Shown here piece by piece: positions 9,269 to 18,585 of a stretch of DNA of 64,000 bases. The notes beneath the pieces are model-generated. The model saw only the letters and a list, made by a program, of their open reading frames with translations. It was not told the DNA's origin and made no database searches. Position numbers and translations under genes: made by a program. The first letter of the stretch is position 1, and each line of letters starts with the position of its first letter. Source of the DNA: UPXZ01 sp964634605 (GTDB taxonomy: Bacteria; Bacteroidota; Bacteroidia; Bacteroidales; Paludibacteraceae); NCBI GenBank assembly GCA_964634605.1, contig CAZWLJ010000005.1:1-64000 (forward strand), read 5' to 3'.

Positions 9269-11530
9269 ATGAAAAAAACTTACTTTTTATTAGTGGCATT
9301 TTTTATAGCCTTAATTTCTCCGGGGATAGCTTTTGCTCAAACCTGGAATGCTCCTGAGCCGGAAGGTTCTGCTATTACAGATGTGACAACATGTTATGTG
9401 TATAATGTTGGTACAAAACAATTTTTAGACCGTGGTGGAGAGTGGAGTACACAGGCCATTGTTTCTACCGGCTCACTAATGACATTGGTTCCCAGCAGCT
9501 CGTTTTGGATTCTGCAATACAATTCCTCTGCTCAAACTCTTTTTGCAGCTAATGTGGCTGATGGTTGGACATATACAGATGGCACCGCAAATAACACATG
9601 GGATATTCAACAAACAGATGCATTAAATAAGATTTATTCAATTCAGGTTAACAATACCTATGGAGGCTATAATGCAGCTCAGTATTTAGGTACATCTGCT
9701 ACAACTTATAATAGTAACAGGGGTTTGGTTTACGATGTGCGTTATAACAGAGTTGCAAGCGACTATACAAAGTGGAAATTTTGCACCGCTGCTGCTTATG
9801 AGAAATTTAATGCACAGGTAAAACTTGACAAATTGATGAAAATTGCCAAACTTGTGGGTAGTAGTGTTGATTTAACTTCATACATTACAACCTACAACAC
9901 CGGAACAACTGCCGATATCATTACAGCAACAGCCAATTTAAATACAGCTTTGGCTCCAACCGATAAAACATCGTCAATTACAAATCCGAATTTCAATACA
10001 AATGCTGCGGGATGGACAGCATCTGTTGCGCCTACATGGGGATCAAATGAAGTTGAGTACTTCCAAAAAACCTTTGATCTTTATCAAACAGTAACCGGAT
10101 TGCCTGCAGGTATTTATGTAGTGAAGGTGCAGGGTTTCGAACGTCCTAATGACGCTTCAGTCGGTTCAAAAACTGTTTATCAAAATGGTTGGGACGGACT
10201 TAATTCAAGATTTTATGCTACAGCATCGGGTACAAAGATATTTCAGCCATTAAGAAATTATTTTTCAGAAACAGCTGTTTCCGTAGGTATAACTGTTGAT
10301 GGTTTGTTGTTTCCCAACAACATGGCAGATGCACAGACTGCATTTACAGCTGGTTTGTATGACAACGAATTGAGCTATGTAGTAGTAGATGCAACTGGTA
10401 GTATTACACTTGGTGTGAGCAATGTTTATGACAGTAATAAAGGAGGAAGATGGATTATAATGGATAATTTCCGTTTATATTATTATGGTGCTTTGGCTAT
10501 TCCAAATCTTACTGTTCCACAAACGTCGTTGTTCGTTTCAGATGTTGTGGGTACTACCAAGACTTTTGATGTAACAGGTGCCAACCTTTCTACCAATATC
10601 ACCATTACCGCACCTGCAGGTATTACTCTTTCGGGTACTAATTTAGTTGATAATGGTGGTGGAAATTATTCTATTCCTTTAGCCAATACAAGCTCATTAA
10701 ATACAATTACAGCTACCTGGGATCAGGTTGCTAATTTAAGAGGTTTAATTACCATTCAAAGTGCCGGTGCAACCTCTAAAGAAATAAGCATTACAGCCTC
10801 TAAAGATCTTGATTGTTTTACTCCTGTTGGAACTCCAAATCTAATTCCTAATCCATATCTGAACGATCTATCTCCATATGCAGGTTGGGGACATAAATCA
10901 ATTGTATATGGTGCCGAAGCTTATTGTGGTGCTGCCGCAGTGAAGTTTGAAGCAATAACAAACGGATGGCCTGATGGCGCTGCATTAGATGTGAATGGTA
11001 TTGCATGGCAGCCAAATTCTACATATCGTGTTCGTGCAATGGTAAAATCGGTGGATGGTACATTTGCTTTCTTTGCAAAAGGAACAAATCCGGATATAAC
11101 TATCAGTATTCCGCAATCGAACAACGAATGGGCATTGATCGATCAAACATTTACAACTGGTGCTGCTCCTGCAACTAATTTCTTCTCATTCAACAATGTG
11201 GATGGTGCATCAACAGGTAAAACTGCATATATTGATAATTGGGAATTGTTTTATGTGTCACCTGCTACTTCAGTACCTTCAATCAGAACTAATTCTAAAT
11301 TGAATGCATTTGTTCAAAACGGTCGTATCGTTGCTAATTTTGAAGCAGACGCTTATGGTGTAGTTGAACTCCGTGTTTACAATGTGCAGGGTGTTGAATT
11401 GACAAAAGTTAATGCAAGTGTTGCAAAAGGACAGAATCAGTACACATTCAATTCTGAATTACCTTCAGGTGTTTATGTAATCAGAATGACCGAAAATAAT
11501 ATCAATACAGCTGTTAAAGTTATAAAATAA
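9269..11530 (+). CDS. Secreted multi-module protein with T9SS sorting domain, 753 aa
   Basis: A signal peptide (~1-24) is followed by an N-terminal domain of unknown type (~25-190). Next is a module with EVEYFQKTFDLYQ and LPAGIYVVKVQGFERP (~236-407) that closely resembles one in the large metallopeptidase-like protein encoded at 13434-16679. Then come an Ig-like spacer (~411-510), a B-type module with NPYLNDLSPYAGWG and IDNWE (~514-664) shared with gene 4540, and a T9SS C-terminal domain (~669-752) ending in NTAVKVIK. No catalytic residues are recognised, so a glycan-binding or adhesive surface role is inferred. Its codons are richer in A and T at third positions than those of flanking genes. 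It has its own promoter carrying the TACACT element and ends before a hairpin at 11551. Confidence 0.82.
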   Translation: MKKTYFLLVAFFIALISPGIAFAQTWNAPEPEGSAITDVTTCYVYNVGTKQFLDRGGEWSTQAIVSTGSLMTLVPSSSFWILQYNSSAQTLFAANVADGWTYTDGTANNTWDIQQTDALNKIYSIQVNNTYGGYNAAQYLGTSATTYNSNRGLVYDVRYNRVASDYTKWKFCTAAAYEKFNAQVKLDKLMKIAKLVGSSVDLTSYITTYNTGTTADIITATANLNTALAPTDKTSSITNPNFNTNAAGWTASVAPTWGSNEVEYFQKTFDLYQTVTGLPAGIYVVKVQGFERPNDASVGSKTVYQNGWDGLNSRFYATASGTKIFQPLRNYFSETAVSVGITVDGLLFPNNMADAQTAFTAGLYDNELSYVVVDATGSITLGVSNVYDSNKGGRWIIMDNFRLYYYGALAIPNLTVPQTSLFVSDVVGTTKTFDVTGANLSTNITITAPAGITLSGTNLVDNGGGNYSIPLANTSSLNTITATWDQVANLRGLITIQSAGATSKEISITASKDLDCFTPVGTPNLIPNPYLNDLSPYAGWGHKSIVYGAEAYCGAAAVKFEAITNGWPDGAALDVNGIAWQPNSTYRVRAMVKSVDGTFAFFAKGTNPDITISIPQSNNEWALIDQTFTTGAAPATNFFSFNNVDGASTGKTAYIDNWELFYVSPATSVPSIRTNSKLNAFVQNGRIVANFEADAYGVVELRVYNVQGVELTKVNASVAKGQNQYTFNSELPSGVYVIRMTENNINTAVKVIK

Positions 11531-11550
11531 CAGTTCTCATAATTTATACC

Positions 11551-11584
11551 GAAGCTGTCTCAAAATGATTTTTGAGGCAGCTTC
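11551..11584. terminator. Hairpin between convergent genes
   Basis: A 15-bp stem with one T-G wobble (11551-11565 with 11570-11584) and a 4-base loop lies 20 bases after the stop of the plus-strand gene and before the end of the minus-strand GH29 gene. The following sequence is pyrimidine-rich but lacks a long T-run, so efficiency is uncertain. It may serve both directions. Confidence 0.65.
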
Positions 11585-11696
11585 TCTTTAATAACTATCT
11601 GAGGTCTTGTAGAGTGCGACATCATTCCCGAAAAAACCGGTTTTAGAAGCTTTTGACAAAAAAATGATGAAAGTTGAATGATACAGTTTGTCAGCT

Positions 11697-13367
11697 TTAT
11701 CGCAATGTTATTTTGTAACATACAGGGGTCATTACATTTGCTTGTTTCTTTGACGGCTTAATTTCCAGTCCGTTGGTTGTTTTTGTCCATTTCACTTTTT
11801 CGGTTGCACCCAGGCAAGAAACTGATTTCACTTTTTCTTTCTTATCAAATGATTTCAGAAGGATGGATTGCTCACTGCGCCCCATGACAAATGCATAAAC
11901 GGTTTTTCCTTTGGAAGTATAGCGTATTTCTTTTTCAGTAAAATTTTTGATGCGTCCTTCGTTAAATCCCTGTGCATTAAGAGCTATAACCGCTTCTGAA
12001 TCGGGACCTTCACCGAAAACTTTCCAGGGGCGGGTGTCGTAAATTCCTTCGCTGTTTACAGCCATCCAGTCACCAATACCTTTGACAATGGCCATCTCCT
12101 TTTCATCAAAGGAACCATCGCCACGCATCGGGATGTTCAGAAGCAGATTGCCGTTCTTACTGACCACATCAATCAACTGACGAATCACGTTTTCGGCACT
12201 TTTGTAGCGGTTATTGTTGTATATGCCAATGTCGTAATGCCAACTGCCGATGCAGGTACAAACCTGCCAGGGTTTCTTCTGAATCTCATTTGGCGTACCT
12301 TTCTCTATATCCCAGACAATGGCATTCTTTTGGTAATTTTCTGCCAATACTTTGCCTGTGATTACTGCTTCATTTTTGCCGTTGTTCCATTCCATCGAAG
12401 AATTATAGAAGTGTGCGGCGGTTTTCAGACTTCCATCGCTTACCGGATAAAGCGGCAGAACGGTATCGTCGAAATATAGCAAATCCGGTTTGTATCTGTT
12501 AACCAGATCGAGTGTACGGTTGTAGATATTTTCAGTGAATTTCCGATCAGGAAAGGTTATTCCTCCGGCATTGGTCCAATTCCAGTTCTTATGAATATTT
12601 CTGTCGGGACTTGGCGCATGGTCTTGCGCATACAAATCCTGAGGGTCATAGCCTTCCCACCATTTTCCTTTTCCATCTTCCTTCATGAGCCGTCCGTCAT
12701 AAGCAATGTCTTTCCCGGCGCCATCCTTATCTGCCAGACGTGCGGGTTCATAGAAAAGCCAGGCGTGTGCTGCATGAAAAGTTACACCGAAGCGTAATCC
12801 GTTTTTACGCACGGCCTTTTCATATTCTCCGATAATATCCCTGTGAGGCCCCATATTAACTGAATTCCAGGGCTGATACTTGCTGTCCCAGAGATCCATG
12901 TTGTCGTGGTGATTAGCCATAGCCACGAAATACCGCGCTCCGGTTTTCTTATAAAGTTCCACAATAGACTCAGGATCCCATTTTTCAGCCTTCCACTCGT
13001 TTATTACATCTTTGAATCCGAACTCTGAAGGATGTCCGTATTGTTTTATATGTTCCTTATACTGCCATGAACCTTCCTCGTACATACCACGAGCGTACCA
13101 GTCGCCTCTCCGGGGCTGACATTGAGGTCCCCAATGAGTCCACATACCAAACTTGGCATTCCGAAACCATTCAGGTACTTCATACTGTTGAAGTGATTCC
13201 CATGTCGGCTTAAATTTTCCATCTTTCATTTTTTCAGCATTTTCACTTATTTTGAAAATAAAATCAGGATCTGAAATTTGAGCAATAATACTACTATTGA
13301 AAGAGATATAACAAATGAATATAAAAGCGATGATTGTGTTGTTTTTTTGGAAAATGTGGGTTTTCAT
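11697..13367 (-). CDS. GH29 family alpha-L-fucosidase-like protein, 556 aa
   Basis: A signal peptide (~1-29) precedes a GH29 catalytic domain. Family landmarks are FGMWTHWGPQ, MANHHDNMDLWDS and the nucleophile strand PDLLYFDDT, where Asp300 is the probable catalytic nucleophile. The late NGNLLLNIPMRGDG segment is also typical of the family, and a C-terminal beta-domain follows. GH29 enzymes release terminal alpha-L-fucose with retention. The acid/base residue is poorly conserved in the family and cannot be placed by eye. There is no T9SS domain or lipobox, so a periplasmic location is inferred. It lies 66 bases downstream of the metallopeptidase-like gene on the same strand with no terminator seen between them, so the two probably form an operon. 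Some members of this family act on other sugars, so fucose specificity is not proven. Confidence 0.9.
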   Translation of the reverse strand: MKTHIFQKNNTIIAFIFICYISFNSSIIAQISDPDFIFKISENAEKMKDGKFKPTWESLQQYEVPEWFRNAKFGMWTHWGPQCQPRRGDWYARGMYEEGSWQYKEHIKQYGHPSEFGFKDVINEWKAEKWDPESIVELYKKTGARYFVAMANHHDNMDLWDSKYQPWNSVNMGPHRDIIGEYEKAVRKNGLRFGVTFHAAHAWLFYEPARLADKDGAGKDIAYDGRLMKEDGKGKWWEGYDPQDLYAQDHAPSPDRNIHKNWNWTNAGGITFPDRKFTENIYNRTLDLVNRYKPDLLYFDDTVLPLYPVSDGSLKTAAHFYNSSMEWNNGKNEAVITGKVLAENYQKNAIVWDIEKGTPNEIQKKPWQVCTCIGSWHYDIGIYNNNRYKSAENVIRQLIDVVSKNGNLLLNIPMRGDGSFDEKEMAIVKGIGDWMAVNSEGIYDTRPWKVFGEGPDSEAVIALNAQGFNEGRIKNFTEKEIRYTSKGKTVYAFVMGRSEQSILLKSFDKKEKVKSVSCLGATEKVKWTKTTNGLEIKPSKKQANVMTPVCYKITLR

Positions 13368-13433
13368 GGTAAAAAAGTATGTTGAAACGATTATTAATTT
13401 TCAGATAATCAACTATGATGAATATTTTCTTTC

Positions 13434-16400
13434 TTATTTCACAACAATTTTTCTGCTAAACGTACCATTAATATTAACTATGTAAATTCCTGATGGTAAT
13501 TGAGTGGAGAAAGATGTATCATTTGCCTTTACGTTCAGCACGCAGGAGCCGGTAATATTAAATATCCGGATTGATGAATTAAATGGTATGTTGCTGATAA
13601 ATAATGATTTGCCTGAGGTATATATTGCAAAGTTATTCTCATATTCTGCCGGTACACTGTTCGGTAAATTCTGATAACCCAACCGGTTGGTACCACTGAA
13701 CTTCACCTGATAGGGCCATTGTTCATCATTTGCATCGTTGTCATCCCATGCGTGGCGCCAGTGTGCAGCGGGAGCTCCTGTCACTACGAGCCATAAGTTT
13801 TTGATATTAGCAGGACCGGTAAATTCAAGTGTGTCGGTTGGCATCGCGTTGCCTGCTTTCCCCATATCGCTGTAAACGCGTGTTCCGTCATTCAGCAACG
13901 CTACGAAACCGAATCTCCATCCGGCCTGCGAGATGTTAAGCTTTCTGAAACCGTTTATTCCGGCCTTTCCACTGAAAAAGACTTTCAGAGTGGTTGGGGT
14001 AGTGGGCACGTTCAGTTTGATGACATTGTACCCGTAGTTTTCGATGCAAACCGTGGAATCGATTTGCCAGTAATCATCAGCTGCCAGTTTCATCAAAGGT
14101 TGCGGCCGGGCATTGAAATAGTTTGCACCGGCTGTTTTTAGCGCCGGAATATCCCAGGTGGTAAATCGTGCGGCGCATTCATACATTTCATCGTTGAACT
14201 GACTTTGTGTTATCGAGGTGATGCGTTTGTAAGTTTCTACGGGGTCTTCAGGCCTGATGGACTTATTCCAGAGTTGTCCGATGATATCCATTCCGTGCCG
14301 GAAAGTAAAATAATCCTGAATAAAATAATTGTCGTAACGGGGTGCTTCGTGCAGAATATGTTTGTGAGCGGTTTTCAGGTAATTGGTGTATCGTCCGTCG
14401 GTAAACTGTTGTCCGGGATAAATTTTAAATCCCTGCCATTGAGCGCATTGTTCCCACCATCCGTTTCCGCCGGAAGCATCGGAGCCGTATCCGTACATCC
14501 ATCCGTTCTGGTTGTTGTTGTCGCAATGCACCTGATACTGAAAGCAATGACCTACTTCGTGTGCCAGCGTATGTCCGGCAGCCTGCGCCGACCAGGCAGT
14601 GAGTGTAAGCAGTCCTATCAGATTGTCAACGCCTGAACCGGTAGCTTCCCAGTCGCGTGTGTACCGAAGCCGGATAATCATCTTATAATCATCGGTTTTT
14701 GATGCTCCGCGGGTGATGAATTTCAGCGAGTCCGCATAGAACTTATAAAAACTTTCGGCTAAATTCAGTATCCCGTCAATGTCAATCCTGTAACCTCCGT
14801 CGGCAAGCACAGAAGGATCTTCACCGTATCCGGGTTCCCAGAACACGATCCAGTTTTTCGATTGCCGGCTGCAGGAATAACTCCAGTTATTATTCGGATT
14901 ATTTACATCACCCATCATCCAGGCTGGCACATAAATACGTTTGTAAATGAGTGCCGAAATATCGGATATGGATTTGTTTAACGCCGCAGTTGTCGCATCA
15001 GGATTATCAACGTTGGTTCGTGCGTTTGTCAGCACTATGGCTAAACTCTGTTGTTTGACAACGCTTAGCGTGGACGAAATTTGTTCGGCTTCGGTAATTA
15101 AAGCCTGCAATCTGTTGTAGGCATAAACCGACTTATGTCCTTCGTTTACCGCGTTGTTTATCAGATTGTTAGCAGCCGAAAGCGTTTCGAAAACCAGTGG
15201 CACAGCATTTAGAGCCTCCCGCGCCTGTGTAATGGATGTGTTCAGGTTAGCGCGTACGGTGTTTTGTATCTTTTTACCAAGAAGTTCTTCGGCAATTTCC
15301 ACCTGACTGAGCAACTCATTCTTCAGGTCGGTAGTATCAAAACTTCCCTGATATTCCAGCCGGAAATTGTCGAACAATGCCCAGTAACCTGTTTGCTGAA
15401 AATCGCTGCGGGCGCCTATTGTCAGTGTATCGCCTGCATTCAGCAAAATATCAGGAACCGTCACCTCGTAATATCGGTTTGCGTTTCCCAAAAGCGTTTC
15501 GGCAGCAGCCATCGTGTTCACATAGCTGTTGGCCGATCCTGTGCCTGTATAGCTTTGTTTATACAGAGAACTGAACAGGCTGTTTTTTTGCGTAAAACTA
15601 TTGGCTTTTGCATAGAAAATGGCTGATATATGTTCGGTACCGGCCCGGTAAGCCGCTCCGCCATCATTGTTTTTCGGACGTTCGAAGCCCTGCGCTTTCA
15701 GCACGTATTTTCCGGCCGGGAGTCCGGCTATTTTCTGATACATATTGAAGGTGCGCTGATAAAACTCCACTTCGTGGTAGTTGATAGTGCCGATGCCCTT
15801 CCAGCCGTCGGGTGTGTTATTGTCGAAACTGGGGTTCACAATGAATTGCGTCATGTCCAGCGGACTGGCTGGTGATGCATTTTGTATTTTAAATTGCTGA
15901 ATGGCATTTTTCAGGTCTTTTATCGCCTGATTGATTTCGGTGGCGGATTGGCTTGCAAGGTAACTTTCGGCTGTTGTGATGGCAGCCTGAAGTTCAGCTG
16001 CTCCGGTTGCGTCCGCTTTGTACAACGCTTTAGCTTCGTCAATACATGCTTGAAGCGAGGCTGAACTTACGACTTCCTGAACCTCGTGTAATGAAAAATT
16101 ATCAAATCCGAGCCGGTTGCCCAACCATCGGAAACGGGCAACAATATAATTGTAAGCCGGATTGGTATTGGTAAAAACGACTTCATTCTTCGTCCAGGTT
16201 CCGCCTCCGTTCACATTCGATGCATTGATTAAAATACGGGGTTCAGCGCTGGAAGTTTTGTCGTTGGTCAGTGAAATTTTGGCATATTGCTCTGTTCCGG
16301 CTGCGGCAGAAGTGCTGAGGTATTTAATGTAATAGGAAAAATAGTACGTTTTGCCCTGCTGGAGAGGCCATCCGGTTCCGATAGAGCCTGCCGATGTTGA

Positions 16401-16679
16401 ACTCTCGTTTTTCAGTCCTGTCAGGTATTGCGAATTGCTGACGCCACCCGATGCAATCAGTGAAAAATTGGCGGAGGTTAGCTGGGCGGCTGAAGTGGTG
16501 GCATCAGTCCATCCTGTAAATCCGCTCTCGAAACCCGGATTTGATATAAGGTTATTGCTCAGTATCTTGTATTTAATGCCGTTGGAAGTAATGGTGTCGC
16601 CGGTTTGCTGAGCATATACAGGTGTTGTTACCAGGATTACAGTCAGCGAAATTAAAAAAAGTTGCAATGTTTTTCTCAT
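13434..16679 (-). CDS. Large secreted zinc-metallopeptidase-like protein (DUF6055-like) with T9SS domain, 1081 aa
   Basis: A signal peptide (MRKTLQLFLISLTVILVTTP) is followed by a carbohydrate-binding-like module with NPGFE and LGFDNFSLHE (~30-201), a FIVAR-like helical region (~206-266), a second sandwich module with EVEFYQRTF and GFERP (~276-443) shared with gene 9269, and more helices (~450-573). A metallopeptidase-like domain (~576-860) carries HEVGH (His707, Glu708, His711) and a plausible third ligand Glu743 in NGWWEQ, a gluzincin-like spacing. A beta domain and a T9SS C-terminal domain (ending FSRKIVVK) follow. The ATG at 16679 is chosen over an upstream TTG because the signal peptide starts there. 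Resemblance to DUF6055 is from memory of that family. Cleavage of glycoprotein substrates is inference. Confidence 0.82.
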   Translation of the reverse strand: MRKTLQLFLISLTVILVTTPVYAQQTGDTITSNGIKYKILSNNLISNPGFESGFTGWTDATTSAAQLTSANFSLIASGGVSNSQYLTGLKNESSTSAGSIGTGWPLQQGKTYYFSYYIKYLSTSAAAGTEQYAKISLTNDKTSSAEPRILINASNVNGGGTWTKNEVVFTNTNPAYNYIVARFRWLGNRLGFDNFSLHEVQEVVSSASLQACIDEAKALYKADATGAAELQAAITTAESYLASQSATEINQAIKDLKNAIQQFKIQNASPASPLDMTQFIVNPSFDNNTPDGWKGIGTINYHEVEFYQRTFNMYQKIAGLPAGKYVLKAQGFERPKNNDGGAAYRAGTEHISAIFYAKANSFTQKNSLFSSLYKQSYTGTGSANSYVNTMAAAETLLGNANRYYEVTVPDILLNAGDTLTIGARSDFQQTGYWALFDNFRLEYQGSFDTTDLKNELLSQVEIAEELLGKKIQNTVRANLNTSITQAREALNAVPLVFETLSAANNLINNAVNEGHKSVYAYNRLQALITEAEQISSTLSVVKQQSLAIVLTNARTNVDNPDATTAALNKSISDISALIYKRIYVPAWMMGDVNNPNNNWSYSCSRQSKNWIVFWEPGYGEDPSVLADGGYRIDIDGILNLAESFYKFYADSLKFITRGASKTDDYKMIIRLRYTRDWEATGSGVDNLIGLLTLTAWSAQAAGHTLAHEVGHCFQYQVHCDNNNQNGWMYGYGSDASGGNGWWEQCAQWQGFKIYPGQQFTDGRYTNYLKTAHKHILHEAPRYDNYFIQDYFTFRHGMDIIGQLWNKSIRPEDPVETYKRITSITQSQFNDEMYECAARFTTWDIPALKTAGANYFNARPQPLMKLAADDYWQIDSTVCIENYGYNVIKLNVPTTPTTLKVFFSGKAGINGFRKLNISQAGWRFGFVALLNDGTRVYSDMGKAGNAMPTDTLEFTGPANIKNLWLVVTGAPAAHWRHAWDDNDANDEQWPYQVKFSGTNRLGYQNLPNSVPAEYENNFAIYTSGKSLFISNIPFNSSIRIFNITGSCVLNVKANDTSFSTQLPSGIYIVNINGTFSRKIVVK

Positions 16680-16980
16680 GAAATTTATCAATAAGTTGAA
16701 ATCCGGTTATGAATAAAAAAAATCTCCGGAGCGGGAAAAAACGTAAAATACGATTTCGTACACACAGTATCCGGTGACAGACGAACTGAACTGTTTTCAG
16801 TCCCGCTACAGATGCAAAAATAACCATAATTTTGTTTTTAATACATTGACATTGAGTGATAAAAATTCAAATAGGTTAAATTTCAGTTCATTTATGTATC
16901 GAAAAAGCTGTTCCGGTCTAAAAGTATCTATTCTTTTATTTATTTTTGTGGAAGAATAATTACCGCTAATAGTTTCAACA
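16680..16980. other. 301-base divergent promoter region
   Basis: This separates two divergently transcribed units. On the plus strand TATTTTTG (16941-16948) matches the -7 consensus 32 bases before the ATG at 16981, with no clear -33. No good -7 box was found for the minus-strand gene and no TACACT element is present. The rest is AT-rich without a coding signal. Confidence 0.5.
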
Positions 16981-17469
16981 ATGAAAAAGAATCTGAATTT
17001 AATGTATATACTCATTCCGGTTTTTGTAATGTTGCTTTCAGGTCCTGTAAAAGCTCAGAGTTATATACTGAAAATAAAAAACACCAACGGAACGGTAAAA
17101 GAAGTCAGCCTGACTGATTTGAACAGGTTTACATTTGCCGAAGCAAATATGAATATGATTTTTAAGAATGCCCCGATGGAGTCCCTGGCTCTTTCATCGG
17201 TTCAGTGTATGACCTTTTCAACTGCTACCGGTATTGCGTCCGTATCTGAAACTACGTTATCTGTATTCCCGAATCCTGCAGGCAGCCATATTCGGATAAA
17301 TAATCTGACTGAAACGAAAAATCCCGTTCTGATTTATAATTCTGCAGGAACTCTGGTTAAAAGTATTGATGCGGCAAGCGTAAACCGGCAAATCGATGTG
17401 AGTGATTTATCAAGGGGGATGTATTTTATCCGGGTTGACAATCAAATTCTGAAATTCATCCGGTTATGA
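16981..17469 (+). CDS. Small secreted protein with T9SS sorting domain, 162 aa
   Basis: A signal peptide (~1-25) is followed by a short module reading LKIKNTNGTVKEVSLTDLNR and ending ...SVQCMTFST. This resembles the N-terminal module of many Bacteroidota surface proteins (consensus like DG..xxYxxxxVDSxxF). A T9SS type A C-terminal domain begins at SVFPNPAGSHIRI (~95-162). There is no catalytic domain. The stop codon overlaps the next start by four bases (ATGA), so the two genes are translationally coupled. The same N-terminal module opens the next protein, which lacks the T9SS domain. The pair may act as a unit or be the two halves of a rearranged ancestor; the function is unknown. Confidence 0.75.
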   Translation: MKKNLNLMYILIPVFVMLLSGPVKAQSYILKIKNTNGTVKEVSLTDLNRFTFAEANMNMIFKNAPMESLALSSVQCMTFSTATGIASVSETTLSVFPNPAGSHIRINNLTETKNPVLIYNSAGTLVKSIDAASVNRQIDVSDLSRGMYFIRVDNQILKFIRL

Positions 17470-18497
17470 GAAGGGATCGTATTTTGTTTATCTTTATGCT
17501 GAACATAATGCTTGTTTCCGGGCAGAAAAACATGTTTTTTTTCCGGAATAATGCTACGATCAACTCTTACGCCGTTCAGCAGGTAGACAGCATGAAATTC
17601 AGCAGCAATCAGACTGTGATGGATGTTTACAGGAACGATCAGTCGGTTATAAAAATACCGCTTACATCAGTCGACAGCATCCGGTTTGCCGACAATAATT
17701 TACCTGTGCTGGAGCTGGTAAAAGCTGTTTACAATTACACCACATCAAAGGCTATATGTACGGTAAATATCACGAATAACGGAGGATGCACACTTGTTGA
17801 AAGGGGTATATGCTGGTCTACAAAAAAGAATCCGACCAGTCTCGAACGGAAGACTTCAGGCGGCACAGCCACAGGTCAGTTTTATCTTCAGACGGGTGTT
17901 TTATCGGTCGATTCCACCTATTACATCAGAGCCTTTGCCCGCAACTGTATCGGAACTGCCTACAGCAACGAAATAGTTGTTAAACCCACTACAGGTAATG
18001 TTACATTCACTCTTGATGTTGATAAAGTTAAATATCCGAATGAATATAAGCTTATTAAGGAGGCCATGGACAGCGCCTGCTACTACTACAACCGCTACAC
18101 CACATTCAAAGGCAATATTTATGTATATTACAATGCCGGAATACCTACAGCGCAGGCTTCGTATCACGGTTCCATCGGATTTGGCGCAAGCACAAGCTAC
18201 ATGTGGGTGGGAACTGCCATGCACGAGGTAGCTCACTTCGTAGGGTCCGGAACTACCGATGCTTGGAGAGGCAATCTGGTGAGCGGCACCTGGGTTGGCG
18301 CTAAAGCCAAAGAAGTGATTGCTTCCTTTAATACGGGCGAGGTGCTGAAGGGCGACAATAATTCCAATCCCATTCATTTCTGGCCTTACGGAATCAATTA
18401 CCGGAGCGAGGTGCATTCGGCTACCGACCTGATCAGGCATGCTAAACTCGTACAGGCTATGGTGGTGGATGACTCTAAGGTACCAAATACCTGGTAA
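17466..18497 (+). CDS. Secreted HEVAH-motif putative metallopeptidase, 343 aa
   Basis: A signal peptide (~1-20) is followed by a short module with QQVDSMKFSS and SVDSIRFADN, and a fibronectin-III-like domain (~78-175; GICWS, YYIRAFA). The C-terminal domain (~178-343) carries HEVAHFVG with His253, Glu254 and His257, a zinc-binding HExxH motif. The following GSGTTDAW resembles the metzincin continuation but puts Asp two positions late, so the third ligand is uncertain. No T9SS domain or lipobox is present. It overlaps the preceding gene by 4 bases and precedes the GH43-type gene by 88 bases with no terminator between. Protease activity is inferred from the motif only; a glycoprotein-directed role would fit the locus. 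Confidence 0.75.
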   Translation: MRRDRILFIFMLNIMLVSGQKNMFFFRNNATINSYAVQQVDSMKFSSNQTVMDVYRNDQSVIKIPLTSVDSIRFADNNLPVLELVKAVYNYTTSKAICTVNITNNGGCTLVERGICWSTKKNPTSLERKTSGGTATGQFYLQTGVLSVDSTYYIRAFARNCIGTAYSNEIVVKPTTGNVTFTLDVDKVKYPNEYKLIKEAMDSACYYYNRYTTFKGNIYVYYNAGIPTAQASYHGSIGFGASTSYMWVGTAMHEVAHFVGSGTTDAWRGNLVSGTWVGAKAKEVIASFNTGEVLKGDNNSNPIHFWPYGINYRSEVHSATDLIRHAKLVQAMVVDDSKVPNTW

Positions 18498-18585
18498 TTT
18501 CACAGATTAGTTAAAAAAACAAAACATCGTTTGCAGGGCAGATTTAAGTCGTTTTCCGAAAGCTTTGACAGGACTGATTAAAAAA

